DNA from: Streptomyces zhaozhouensis
GTDB lineage: Bacteria; Actinomycetota; Actinomycetes; Streptomycetales; Streptomycetaceae
DNA length: 64,000 bases
NCBI RefSeq assembly: GCF_900230195.1
Contig: NZ_OCNE01000003.1
Coordinates: 62,001 to 126,000, forward strand
Direction of reading: 5' to 3'
Both the position numbers and the translations under genes were made by a program. The notes under the pieces were generated by a model, which was not told the DNA's origin, ran no database searches, and saw only the letters and a list, made by a program, of their open reading frames with translations. Below, in pieces: positions 36,721-43,541 of this stretch (the stretch's first letter is position 1; each line of letters opens with the position of its first letter).

Positions 36721-36835
36721 GACGCCCGCGATCATGGCGCAGCGTCGAGTGGCGCCGCGATCGGGGGGGTCTCGTTCGCGCGACAATGCGCCGTTCTCCC
36801 GGTGTGGACCGGGTCTCTCGTGCTAGGGCCGCGCG

Positions 36836-37258
36836 TCAGATGCCGTGCTTCTTGAGGATCGCCTCGATGTCGGAGAAGTCGTCGGCGCCGCCGGCCGCCT
36901 CCTTGCCCTTGCGGCCGGTGGCCGGCAGGGCCGGGGTGCCGGCGCCCCGGGAGCTGACCGGCGGGGAGCCGGGCTCGGCGGCCGCCGGGGAGGGGGCCTG
37001 GCCGCGGTCGCGGTCGGCGAAGCGGGCGCAGAGGAAGAGCAGCACGGCGAAGCCGAGCACGCCGACGCCGACCCAGGCGATCGGGTTGAAGGTCATGTTG
37101 ATGATCAGGCGCAGGATGCCCGTCATCGCGAGGCCGACCGGCACCAGCGACACCGCCGCCAGCCGCATCGCGGTGGCGTACCGGCGGCGCTTGGCCACCA
37201 GCAGCGAGAGCCCCAGGCCGGCGACGGACAGCAGAGTACATACGGTGCCAGTCAACAT
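36836..37258 (-). CDS. Small membrane protein, three helices, unknown function
   Basis: A 140-residue protein with helices at about residues 1-20 (MLTGTVCTLLSVAGLGLSLL), 33-52 (LAAVSLVPVGLAMTGILRLI) and 58-78 (NPIAWVGVGVLGFAVLLFLC). A ~60-residue soluble tail ends in ADDFSDIEAILKKHGI, a conserved-looking C-terminal helix. I recognise it as a Streptomyces conserved membrane protein without a known role. It diverges from the DsbA-like gene. Confidence 0.75.
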   Translation of the reverse strand: MLTGTVCTLLSVAGLGLSLLVAKRRRYATAMRLAAVSLVPVGLAMTGILRLIINMTFNPIAWVGVGVLGFAVLLFLCARFADRDRGQAPSPAAAEPGSPPVSSRGAGTPALPATGRKGKEAAGGADDFSDIEAILKKHGI

Positions 37259-37356
37259 CTTTCCATCGTGCCCAACGGATGCCCGGGGGGCCAGCGTCAG
37301 GGGTGCGGATCAGGGAGATCTCGGGGTTGTCGGTGGCGGATGCGAGACTGACCGCC

Positions 37357-37863
37357 ATGAACGAGACGAGCGGTCAGGCCGTTCTTGAGGTGTGGTGTGA
37401 CCTTCAGTGTCCGGACTGTCACCGGGCGGAGGGTGACCTGAGCGCGCTGGGCGAGCGGTTCGGCCCGGCGCTGGAGATCAGGCGGCGGCACTTCCCGCTT
37501 CCCGGGCACAAGCACGCGCTGGCGGCGGCGCAGGCCGCGGAGGAGGCGTTCGCCCAGGGCCGCGGGGACGACTACTGGACGGCGCTGCTGGGCAGGACGG
37601 TCGAGCTGGGGCGGCGCGGGGAGCCGGTGCTGCTGGAGCTCGCGGGTGAACTGGGCCTGGACGCGGAGGAGTTCGAGACCGCGTTGATCGACGGCCGGCA
37701 CCTGTTGCAGGTGGACGCCGATCACGCCGAGGGGAAGGCGCTGGGCGTGACGGGCACCCCGACCTACCTGATCGACGGGCAGCGGCTCGACGGCGGGAAG
37801 TCGCAGGAGGGGCTGGGCGAGCGGATCGCCGGCATCGTCGAGCGCCTGGTCGCCGCGGACTGA
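37357..37863 (+). CDS. Cytosolic DsbA-like thioredoxin-fold oxidoreductase
   Basis: A 168-residue protein starting MNETSGQAVLEVWCDLQCPD, without signal peptide. The redox pair is Cys18-Pro-Asp-Cys21 and the cis-Pro loop is TGTPTYLI. The helical insertion between them (HALAAAQAAEEAFAQGRGDD) is typical of DsbA/FrnE-like proteins. It probably acts as a cytosolic disulphide exchanger or isomerase. The start was moved from an upstream in-frame codon to ATG 37357, where the fold begins. Confidence 0.88.
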   Translation: MNETSGQAVLEVWCDLQCPDCHRAEGDLSALGERFGPALEIRRRHFPLPGHKHALAAAQAAEEAFAQGRGDDYWTALLGRTVELGRRGEPVLLELAGELGLDAEEFETALIDGRHLLQVDADHAEGKALGVTGTPTYLIDGQRLDGGKSQEGLGERIAGIVERLVAAD

Positions 37864-37878
37864 GCGGGAGGGCGGGGG

Positions 37879-38715
37879 TCAGAGCAGCGGCTTGCTCAGG
37901 TGGTGGCGCAGCGGCCGATAGCCGAGGGAGGCGGCCAGCCGGGTGGCGGGGAGGTTGCCGGCGAAGGCGTGGGCCGCGAGGCGCTTGGCGCCGCGCTCCG
38001 CGGCGAGGCGCTCGGCGTGGGCCAGCAGCGTGTGGCCGTGCCCGAGCCCGCGGTGGTCGGGGGCGACGCTGACGCCCATCACCGCCGGGTCGCCCTCGGC
38101 GTTCTCCCCGGTCCTGGTGAGCCAGCAGCTGCCGACGGGCACCCCGTCGTGCTCCAGCACCCGCACCAGCACGCCGGGCGTCGCGAGGCCGTCCGGGAGG
38201 GCGGCGGCCGTGGCGGCGTCGGCGCGGAAGGCGGCGCGTTCCGGCGGCAGTCCGCGCTCGGTCCAGGAGCGGGCGTAGGAGGCGCGTTCGGCGGCCAGCC
38301 AGGGGTGGAACTCCGCCCCGGTCAGCGGCCGCGGCACGCTCCCCTCGGGCGGCGGTGGCGGAGGGTCGGCGAGCTCCTTGCCGAGGGTGCGCCAACGCGC
38401 CGTGTAGCCGAGGGAGTTGGCCAGCCGCAGGGCGCCGGTCGAGGTGTCGGGGACGGTGACGTCCGCCTGGCCGCAGCCCCAGGAGCGCAGCACCTCCTCG
38501 GCGGCGAGCGCGGCGACGGTGCCGCGTCCGCGACCGCGCTCCGCCGGCACCACGGTCAGGTCGGCCAGCCGGCCGGCGTGGTGCCCGAAGCGGGCGTCGG
38601 TGGTGAGCCTGAGGCCGCCGACCGGGCGGCCGTTGACCGTGATCGCGAAGGCGCGGGCGCGGCCGCCGTCGGCGGTGCGTTCCTCGGGACCCGTGGGGCG
38701 CAGCGTGGTGGTCAT
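37879..38715 (-). CDS. Tandem GNAT acetyltransferase
   Basis: A 278-residue protein with two GNAT domains. The first (residues ~20-110) has LTVVPAERGRGRGTVAALAA, the acetyl-CoA loop; the second (~135-278) has VSVAPDHRGLGHGHTLLAHA. A Pro-rich linker joins them. Tandem GNATs include mycothiol synthase MshD, but the diagnostic context is missing, so the substrate is unknown. It converges closely on the DsbA-like gene. Confidence 0.85.
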   Translation of the reverse strand: MTTTLRPTGPEERTADGGRARAFAITVNGRPVGGLRLTTDARFGHHAGRLADLTVVPAERGRGRGTVAALAAEEVLRSWGCGQADVTVPDTSTGALRLANSLGYTARWRTLGKELADPPPPPPEGSVPRPLTGAEFHPWLAAERASYARSWTERGLPPERAAFRADAATAAALPDGLATPGVLVRVLEHDGVPVGSCWLTRTGENAEGDPAVMGVSVAPDHRGLGHGHTLLAHAERLAAERGAKRLAAHAFAGNLPATRLAASLGYRPLRHHLSKPLL

Positions 38716-38781
38716 CGCCGGATGTCTACCCAGCGACGGGCCGTTACTCCCCGGCCACGGCGGGGCCCGGGGCCCCGCCGG

Positions 38782-39606
38782 TCACGGGTCCTGGTCGTCG
38801 GCCGCGCGGGCGCGGAAGACACGCAGCGCCTCGGCGGTGACGGGCCCGGGGGCGCCGGGGACCTCGCGGCCGTCGACCCGGCGCACGGCCTGGACGTCGC
38901 GGGTGCTTGAGGTGAGGAAGACCTCGTCGGCGCGGTCCAGGACGTCCATCGGCAGCTCGGTCTCCTTGGCGCCCGTCCACTCGACGACCAGGGCCCTGGT
39001 CACGCCTGGCAGGCAGCCGGAGGAGAGCGGCGGGGTGTGGGCGACCCCGTCCAGGACGACGAAGACGTTGGTGCCGGTGCCCTCGCAGAGCTGGCCGGCG
39101 TTGTTCCCGAACAGCGCCTCGGAGGCGGCCTGTTGACGGGCGCGGGCGAGGGCGAGCACGTTCTCCGCGTAGGAGGTGGTCTTCAGGCCGGTGAGCGCGC
39201 CGCGCTCGTTCCTCGTCCAGGGGACGGTGATCACGGCGGTGGTCTCCGGCGGCGCCTTGGCCTCGGCGTGCGCGACGACGAGGGTGGGCCGGGCGTCGCC
39301 CCGGTCGGAGCCGAGCGGGGAGTGGCCGCCCGTGTAGGTGATCCGCACCCGGCCGCGCGCCAGCGGGACGGCCTCCAGCACCGCGTCGATCGCGCGCCGC
39401 ACCTCGTCCCGGTCGGGGTCGGGCAGGCCGAGGCCGGCGGCCGAGGAGGCGAGCCGGTCGAGGTGGCGGCGGAGCGCGAACGGGCGCCCCCGTTCGGTCT
39501 TCAGCGTCTCGAACACCCCGTCGCCGACGGTCAGTCCGTGGTCGAAGACGGAGACCCGCGCGCTGTCCGCGTCCCGCAACTCGCCGTCCAGCCAGATCAG
39601 CGTCAT
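38782..39606 (-). CDS. pabC: Aminodeoxychorismate lyase (PLP fold type IV)
   Basis: A 274-residue class IV PLP enzyme. It begins MTLIWLDGELRDADSARVSV. The catalytic Lys lies in LTGLKTTSYAENVLALA, and the phosphate-binding EGTGTNVFVVLDGV and SGCLPGVTRALVVEW motifs follow. Close homologues include D-amino-acid and branched-chain aminotransferases. The adjacent chorismate-binding enzyme 10 bp upstream makes release of pyruvate from aminodeoxychorismate, giving p-aminobenzoate for folate, the best assignment. Confidence 0.9.
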   Translation of the reverse strand: MTLIWLDGELRDADSARVSVFDHGLTVGDGVFETLKTERGRPFALRRHLDRLASSAAGLGLPDPDRDEVRRAIDAVLEAVPLARGRVRITYTGGHSPLGSDRGDARPTLVVAHAEAKAPPETTAVITVPWTRNERGALTGLKTTSYAENVLALARARQQAASEALFGNNAGQLCEGTGTNVFVVLDGVAHTPPLSSGCLPGVTRALVVEWTGAKETELPMDVLDRADEVFLTSSTRDVQAVRRVDGREVPGAPGPVTAEALRVFRARAADDQDP

Positions 39607-39616
39607 GGCGGCTTCC

Positions 39617-40672
39617 TCACCTCGCGTTGGCTTCTTCCCGCTCCCCCGGCACCGACGCTACCCGAAGGAGCCGCTCGGCCTTGAGCACCGTCTCCGCCCA
39701 CTCGCCGGCGGGGTCGGAGTCCCAGGTGATGCCGGCGCCGGCGCCGAAGCGCAGCCGGGGGCCCCGGCCGGGGCCGGCGCGGTCGATCCAGAAGGTGCGG
39801 ATGGCGACGGCCAGCTCGCCGACGCCCTGGTCGGCGTCGACCCAGCCGACACCGCCGCAGTAGGGGCCGCGCGGCGCGGTCTCCAGCGCGGCTATGGCGC
39901 GCAGCGCGCTGGACTTGGGGGCACCGGTGACGGAGCCCGGCGGGAAGGTGTGGGCCAGCAGCTCGGGCCAGCCGGCGCCCGCGGCGAGCCGGCCGGTCAC
40001 CCGGGAGACGAGATGCACCAGTCCCGGGTACTCCTCGGGGCCGCAGAGCTGGGGAACGGCGACCGTCCCCGGGGCGCAGACCGCGCCCAGGTCGTTGCGG
40101 ACCAGGTCGACGATCATCACGTTCTCGGCCCGGTCCTTGGGCAGCAGCAGCTCGGTGGTGCGGGCCGTGCCCTTGATGGGGCCCGACTCCACCAGTTCCC
40201 CGTCGCGGCGGAGGTACAGCTCGGGTGAGGCGGTCGCGACCTCGACGCCGTGCGCGGGGAGGCGCACGCTCCCCGCGTAGCGCGCGGGATGGCGCGTGGC
40301 GAGCTGGGCGCGCAACGCGTCGATGTCGGCGGCCGGGTCGGGCAGCGGCGCGGACAACACCCGGCAGAGGTTGACCTGGTACACCTCGCCGGCCGCGATC
40401 CGGTCGTGGACCGCGGCGACGCCGGCCACATAGGCGGCGCGGTCGAGCGAGCTGGTCCAGGCCGCCGGGTCCGGGCCGCGCCAGCGCGCGGGCGGGGGCG
40501 CGGCCGGGGCGGTGCGCAGGGTGGCGAACCGCGCGCAGACCAGCCGTCCGTCGAAGCCGGCCACCACCGCCCACCAGCCCTCGGAGTCCAGCGCCGCCGG
40601 GTCGTCGGTGACGTCGACGAGGTCGGTCGCGAGCATCCCGCCGAAGCGGGCGAGCGGAGGGTGTTCGTACAC
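39617..40672 (-). CDS. pabB: Chorismate-binding protein, aminodeoxychorismate synthase component I-like
   Basis: A 351-residue protein that consists mainly of the chorismate-binding domain: DRAENVMIVDLVRNDLGAVC, GPIKGTARTTELLLPKDRAE and PPGSVTGAPKSSALRAIA are the conserved catalytic blocks. The N-terminal domain typical of TrpE/PabB is shortened to about 80 residues. With pabC it would make p-aminobenzoate; no glutaminase partner is adjacent, so it may use one encoded elsewhere. The GTG start at 40672 has only a weak ribosome-binding site. Confidence 0.88.
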   Translation of the reverse strand: MYEHPPLARFGGMLATDLVDVTDDPAALDSEGWWAVVAGFDGRLVCARFATLRTAPAAPPPARWRGPDPAAWTSSLDRAAYVAGVAAVHDRIAAGEVYQVNLCRVLSAPLPDPAADIDALRAQLATRHPARYAGSVRLPAHGVEVATASPELYLRRDGELVESGPIKGTARTTELLLPKDRAENVMIVDLVRNDLGAVCAPGTVAVPQLCGPEEYPGLVHLVSRVTGRLAAGAGWPELLAHTFPPGSVTGAPKSSALRAIAALETAPRGPYCGGVGWVDADQGVGELAVAIRTFWIDRAGPGRGPRLRFGAGAGITWDSDPAGEWAETVLKAERLLRVASVPGEREEANAR

Positions 40673-40710
40673 CTGCGCGAGTCTACGAGGGGGGCGTCCG
40701 GAAGGTGAGT

Positions 40711-40738
40711 TTGAGCTGGCGGGCGAATCCGCTAGAGT
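40711..40738 (+). promoter_or_regulatory. Promoter of the tRNA cluster
   Basis: TTGAGC (40711-40716) and TAGAGT (40733-40738) are 16 bases apart. The predicted start near 40745 is about 38 bases before tRNA-Gly. It is oriented away from pabB. Confidence 0.65.
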
Positions 40739-40782
40739 TCATGACGTCGCCGGGTCGCAGACCTAGGGCCCGGAGGACACCT

Positions 40783-40855
40783 GCGGACGTAGCTCAGTTG
40801 GTAGAGCATCACCTTGCCAAGGTGGAGGTCGCGAGTTCGAATCTCGTCGTCCGCT
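40783..40855 (+). tRNA. tRNA-Gly(GCC)
   Basis: It begins GCGGACGTAGCTCAGTTGGT; acceptor arms GCGGACG/CGTCCGC pair perfectly. The anticodon loop TTGCCAA reads GCC. The T arm is GCGAGTTCGAATCTCGT. CCA is not encoded. It is the first tRNA of the four-gene cluster. Confidence 0.96.
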
Positions 40856-40879
40856 CGAAGAGGGCGGTTGCCCTCATTC

Positions 40880-40950
40880 GGTGGAGTGGCCGAGAGGCGA
40901 GGCAACGGCCTGCAAAGCCGTCTACACGGGTTCAAATCCCGTCTCCACCT
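40880..40950 (+). tRNA. tRNA-Cys(GCA)
   Basis: It begins GGTGGAGTGGCCGAGAGGCG; acceptor arms GGTGGAG/CTCCACC pair. The anticodon loop CTGCAAA reads GCA. The T arm is ACGGGTTCAAATCCCGT. It starts 24 bases after tRNA-Gly. Confidence 0.96.
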
Positions 40951-40951
40951 C

Positions 40952-41023
40952 GGACGATTAGCTCAGCGGGAGAGCGCTTCCCTGACACGGAAGAGGTCAC
41001 TGGTTCAATCCCAGTATCGTCCA
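40952..41023 (+). tRNA. tRNA-Val(GAC), copy 1
   Basis: It begins GGACGATTAGCTCAGCGGGA. The acceptor stem is GGACGAT/ATCGTCC and the anticodon loop CTGACAC reads GAC. It starts one base after the tRNA-Cys discriminator, so the two are cut from one transcript. CCA is not encoded. Confidence 0.96.
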
Positions 41024-41045
41024 CTGGGTCCGCGAGGACCCGCAC

Positions 41046-41117
41046 GCGCGATTAGCTCAGCGGGAGAGCGCTTCCCTGACACGGAAGAGGTCACTGGTTC
41101 AATCCCAGTATCGCGCA
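41046..41117 (+). tRNA. tRNA-Val(GAC), copy 2
   Basis: It is identical to copy 1 from the D arm to the T arm, but the acceptor stem is GCGCGAT/ATCGCGC. Two base pairs (2:71 and 3:70) therefore differ by compensated changes. The genomic sequence continues CCA at 41118-41120, so this copy has an encoded 3' CCA, unlike copy 1. Confidence 0.95.
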
Positions 41118-41125
41118 CCAGCGTC

Positions 41126-41172
41126 AACGGCCGAGGGCCCGGAAGCTCACCGCTTCCGGGCCCTCGGCCGTT
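41126..41172 (+). terminator. Terminator of the tRNA cluster
   Basis: A perfect 21-bp stem (41126-41146 with 41152-41172) encloses a 5-base loop and is followed by CTCC. It begins six bases after the CCA of the last tRNA. Confidence 0.85.
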
Positions 41173-41332
41173 CTCCGTACGCGATCCGGTCCGCTCTCAT
41201 CCCTGAGGAGGAGGACCCCCGAGGCGGGTGCCGTCGCCGTCGAGGGGGCCGGGCGGGCCTGGCGGAGCGGATGGAACGGGCGCGGACCCGGGCGGACCGC
41301 GTGGACCGCGTGGACCGGGCGGAAAGACAAAG

Positions 41333-41364
41333 GTGCCCGGGCGGCTCCCCAGCCGCCCGGGCAC
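41333..41364 (-). terminator. Terminator of the small membrane-protein gene
   Basis: A 14-bp perfect stem (GTGCCCGGGCGGCT / AGCCGCCCGGGCAC) with a CCCC loop. On the minus strand it is followed by the T-rich CTTTGTCTTTCC, making a canonical terminator 83 bases after the stop at 41448. The remaining bases between 41173 and 41332 hold no gene I can support. Confidence 0.75.
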
Positions 41365-41447
41365 AATGCCGTCCGTCTCCCCGTCCCCACGGGGTGGTGT
41401 TGCCGGTGTCCCCGACCCGGGCCGCTCTCCCGAGCCCGGGGCGCCGC

Positions 41448-41612
41448 TCAGCGCCCCAGCGTGCCGGCCACGGACGACGCCTGGGTGACGACGGCGTCGA
41501 TGCCGCCCGTCATGAAAGCGAGAGCGAACGCCAACGGCAGCACCATCGCGGCCGCCACCAGGGGGTGACGCCTGTCGGTGGTCGGGTGGGGGGCCCGCTC
41601 TGCCGTGCTCAT
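41448..41612 (-). CDS. 54-residue membrane microprotein
   Basis: The ATG at 41612 gives MSTAERAPHPTTDRHPLVAA and ends VAGTLGR before a TGA. A helix of about 20 residues (AAAMVLPLAFALAFMTGGID) is followed by a short polar tail. An ATG at 41621 would add MTR; GGAG lies at the right distance for either start. Codon use is strongly GC at third positions. It is preceded by two palindromes and followed by a terminator, so it is a self-contained transcription unit. No function is known. Confidence 0.72.
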   Translation of the reverse strand: MSTAERAPHPTTDRRHPLVAAAMVLPLAFALAFMTGGIDAVVTQASSVAGTLGR

Positions 41613-41647
41613 GCGTGTCATCTCCGCACTCCAGTCCGTCTGTTGGT

Positions 41648-41693
41648 CAGCGGCGGACGATTGACCTCGGGGGACGGGCTACGTCCGCCGCTG
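41648..41693. promoter_or_regulatory. 12-bp inverted repeat in the microprotein leader
   Basis: CAGCGGCGGACG (41648-41659) and CGTCCGCCGCTG (41682-41693) form a perfect stem around 22 bases, 27 bases upstream of the first possible ATG of the minus-strand microprotein. It could be a leader hairpin or an operator pair. Confidence 0.45.
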
Positions 41694-41722
41694 CACCTCA
41701 ACTCTAGGCAGCGGGCCACTCC

Positions 41723-41745
41723 CGGTACGTCAACCCGGCGTACCG
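41723..41745. promoter_or_regulatory. Candidate operator palindrome
   Basis: CGGTACG (41723-41729) and CGTACCG (41739-41745) flank a 9-base centre, a 23-bp dyad between the microprotein and the kinase gene. The arm size and spacing resemble dimeric repressor sites. No matching consensus was recognised. Confidence 0.4.
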
Positions 41746-41848
41746 ACATCTGGCCTCCCCCAGGATGACGGCGCGCCGCCTCTCCTACTCCTCAGGGTGG
41801 ACAAGGTCCGCGGGGGGCCGAGGGTTTGCCCCCAGGGGTGCGCGCACC

Positions 41849-41924
41849 GTCACCGACCGCCCGGGAGGGCGTCACCACCGCGCGCGCACGTCACCGTGGC
41901 GCGGGGGAACGTCACCGTGGCGCG
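41849..41924. repeat. Four helically phased GTCACC repeats before the kinase gene
   Basis: GTCACC occurs at 41849, 41871, 41890 and 41911, spaced 22, 19 and 21 bp. The last two copies extend to the identical 16-mer ACGTCACCGTGGCGCG (41888-41903 and 41909-41924). The array ends 75 bp before the kinase ATG, so it lies in or near the promoter. Confidence 0.7.
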
Positions 41925-41998
41925 CGCGGGCCTTGCCCCGATGCGGGCGCACAGTCCGTAAGCTGTGGCCATCACAAGCACCGGGCAGCGAGGTGGAC

Positions 41999-43087
41999 AT
42001 GGCGATGATGCGGCTCCGGCGCGAGGACCCGCGAGTCGTTGGGGCCTTCCGCCTGCACCGACGGCTGGGCGCCGGCGGCATGGGAGTCGTCTATCTCGGC
42101 TCCGACCGTCGGGGGCAGCGGGTCGCACTCAAGGTGATCAGGCCCGACCTCTCGGAGGACCAGGAGTTCCGCTCCCGGTTCGCCCGCGAGGTGTCGGCGG
42201 CCCGGCGGATCAGGGGCGGCTGCACCGCCCGGCTGGTGGCGGCCGACCTGGAGGCCAGCAGGCCGTGGTTCGCCACCCAGTACGTGCCGGGGCCCTCGCT
42301 GCACGACCGGGTGCTGGAGCACGGCCCGCTGTCGGCCGCCGAGACGGCGGCGATCGGCGCCGCGCTCGCCGAGGGGCTGGTCGCGGTCCACGAGGCGGGC
42401 GTCGTGCACCGCGACCTCAAGCCGTCCAACATCCTGCTCTCCCCCAAGGGCCCCCGGATCATCGACTTCGGCATCGCCTGGTCCACCGGGGCCAGCACCC
42501 TCACCCACGTCGGGACGGCCGTCGGCTCGCCCGGCTTCCTCGCGCCCGAGCAGGTGCGCGGGCAGGGCGTGACGCCGGCCAGCGACGTCTTCTCGCTCGG
42601 CGCCACGCTGGCGTACGCGGCGCTGGGCGACTCCCCGTTCGGGCAGGGCAGTTCGGAGGTCATGCTCTACCGGGTGGTGCACGAGGAACCGCAACTCGAC
42701 GGTGTGCCGGCGGCGTTGGCGCCGTTGCTGCGGACCTGTCTGGACAAGTCGCCCGAGGAGCGGCCCAGCACGATGCGGCTGTCGCTGCGGCTGAAGGAGA
42801 TCGCGGCGCGGGAGGCGCGGGGCGTGCCGCAGCCGGCCCGCCGGCAGCGGGTCGCCGTCCCGGCGGCGGCGGACGCGGAGGCTCCGCAGGCGGCGGGGAG
42901 CGGCGGCGGCCGGGAACGGGGCCGTGAGCGGCCGCCGGCCCGGGCCCGCCGCCAGCCGGGGCCCTCGGCGGCGCGGCGGGCCGCGGACCAACGGCTGCTG
43001 CGGCAACGGGTGTTCGTCTTCGTCACGGTGACGCTCGTGGTGGCGCTGGGCATCACGCTCGCGCAGGGGTGTCAGGGGCCGCTCTAG
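41999..43087 (+). CDS. Tail-anchored Ser/Thr protein kinase
   Basis: A 362-residue Hanks-type kinase starting MAMMRLRREDPRVVGAFRLH at ATG 41999 (GAGGTGG before it); the frame is open further upstream, but that part is the repeat array. The glycine loop is GAGGMGVVYLG, the ATP lysine is Lys45, the catalytic loop VHRDLKPSN has Asp139, and Asp156 lies in DFG. GSPGFLAPEQVRGQGVTPAS marks the activation segment. A Pro/Arg/Ala-rich linker leads to one C-terminal helix (VFVFVTVTLVVALGITLAQG) with almost no extracellular domain, so it is not a PASTA kinase. Confidence 0.93.
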   Translation: MAMMRLRREDPRVVGAFRLHRRLGAGGMGVVYLGSDRRGQRVALKVIRPDLSEDQEFRSRFAREVSAARRIRGGCTARLVAADLEASRPWFATQYVPGPSLHDRVLEHGPLSAAETAAIGAALAEGLVAVHEAGVVHRDLKPSNILLSPKGPRIIDFGIAWSTGASTLTHVGTAVGSPGFLAPEQVRGQGVTPASDVFSLGATLAYAALGDSPFGQGSSEVMLYRVVHEEPQLDGVPAALAPLLRTCLDKSPEERPSTMRLSLRLKEIAAREARGVPQPARRQRVAVPAAADAEAPQAAGSGGGRERGRERPPARARRQPGPSAARRAADQRLLRQRVFVFVTVTLVVALGITLAQGCQGPL

Positions 43088-43125
43088 GTCGGTCCGTCGT
43101 CAGCCGCCCGGCCCTGGTGGGCCGG

Positions 43126-43541
43126 ATGAGCGCGGCGTTCCGAGACTTCGACCGCCGCCCGGTCGCCCGGGCGAGGCGGTGCGGCCGGAGGACCTGGCGG
43201 CCGGGGCCGACGCGGTGGACCGGGCGCTCGCCGAGGCCGACGCCGAGCAGATCGCCCCGCCTCCCGGACGAGCCCCGGACAGAGCCCGGGGCCGCCTTCG
43301 GCGGGGCGCCCTGGCCAGGGCCCGCCATGCGCCGGGGGTGGTGCCGCTGGTGGCGGACGAGTCGACGGCCTGCCTGGACGCGCACTACCCGCACGTCGGC
43401 TTCGAGCGCCGCGTCGCCAGGTCGCGAGAGCTGGCCCGGGGCACGGGCGCGGGCGCGGTCACGCTGATCGTCTCGCACCGCGGGACGGGGACCCGGCAGA
43501 GCACGCGGGTCCTGGACGTGGCGGAGTCGGTCGTGTCGGTC
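43126..43541 (+). pseudogene. Frameshifted remnant of an ABC-transporter ATPase
   Basis: Pieces of an ABCB-type nucleotide-binding domain appear in order but in two reading frames. In one frame AAFRDFDRRP corresponds to the Q-loop (usual VFQDF...P) and LPDEPRTEPGAAFGGA to the segment before the LSGGQ signature. In the other frame VRPEDLAAGADAVDRALAEA, then ALARARHAPGVVPLVADEST (degraded Walker B/D-loop), LDAH, and AVTLIVSHRGTGTRQSTRVL (H-loop) follow. There is no Walker A and no intact signature. It abuts the 3' end of the glycosyltransferase gene on the other strand. Confidence 0.68.

Noticed and set aside
42091..42663. Minus-strand frame opposite the kinase
   Set aside because: It is antisense to intact kinase motifs and has no ribosome-binding site.
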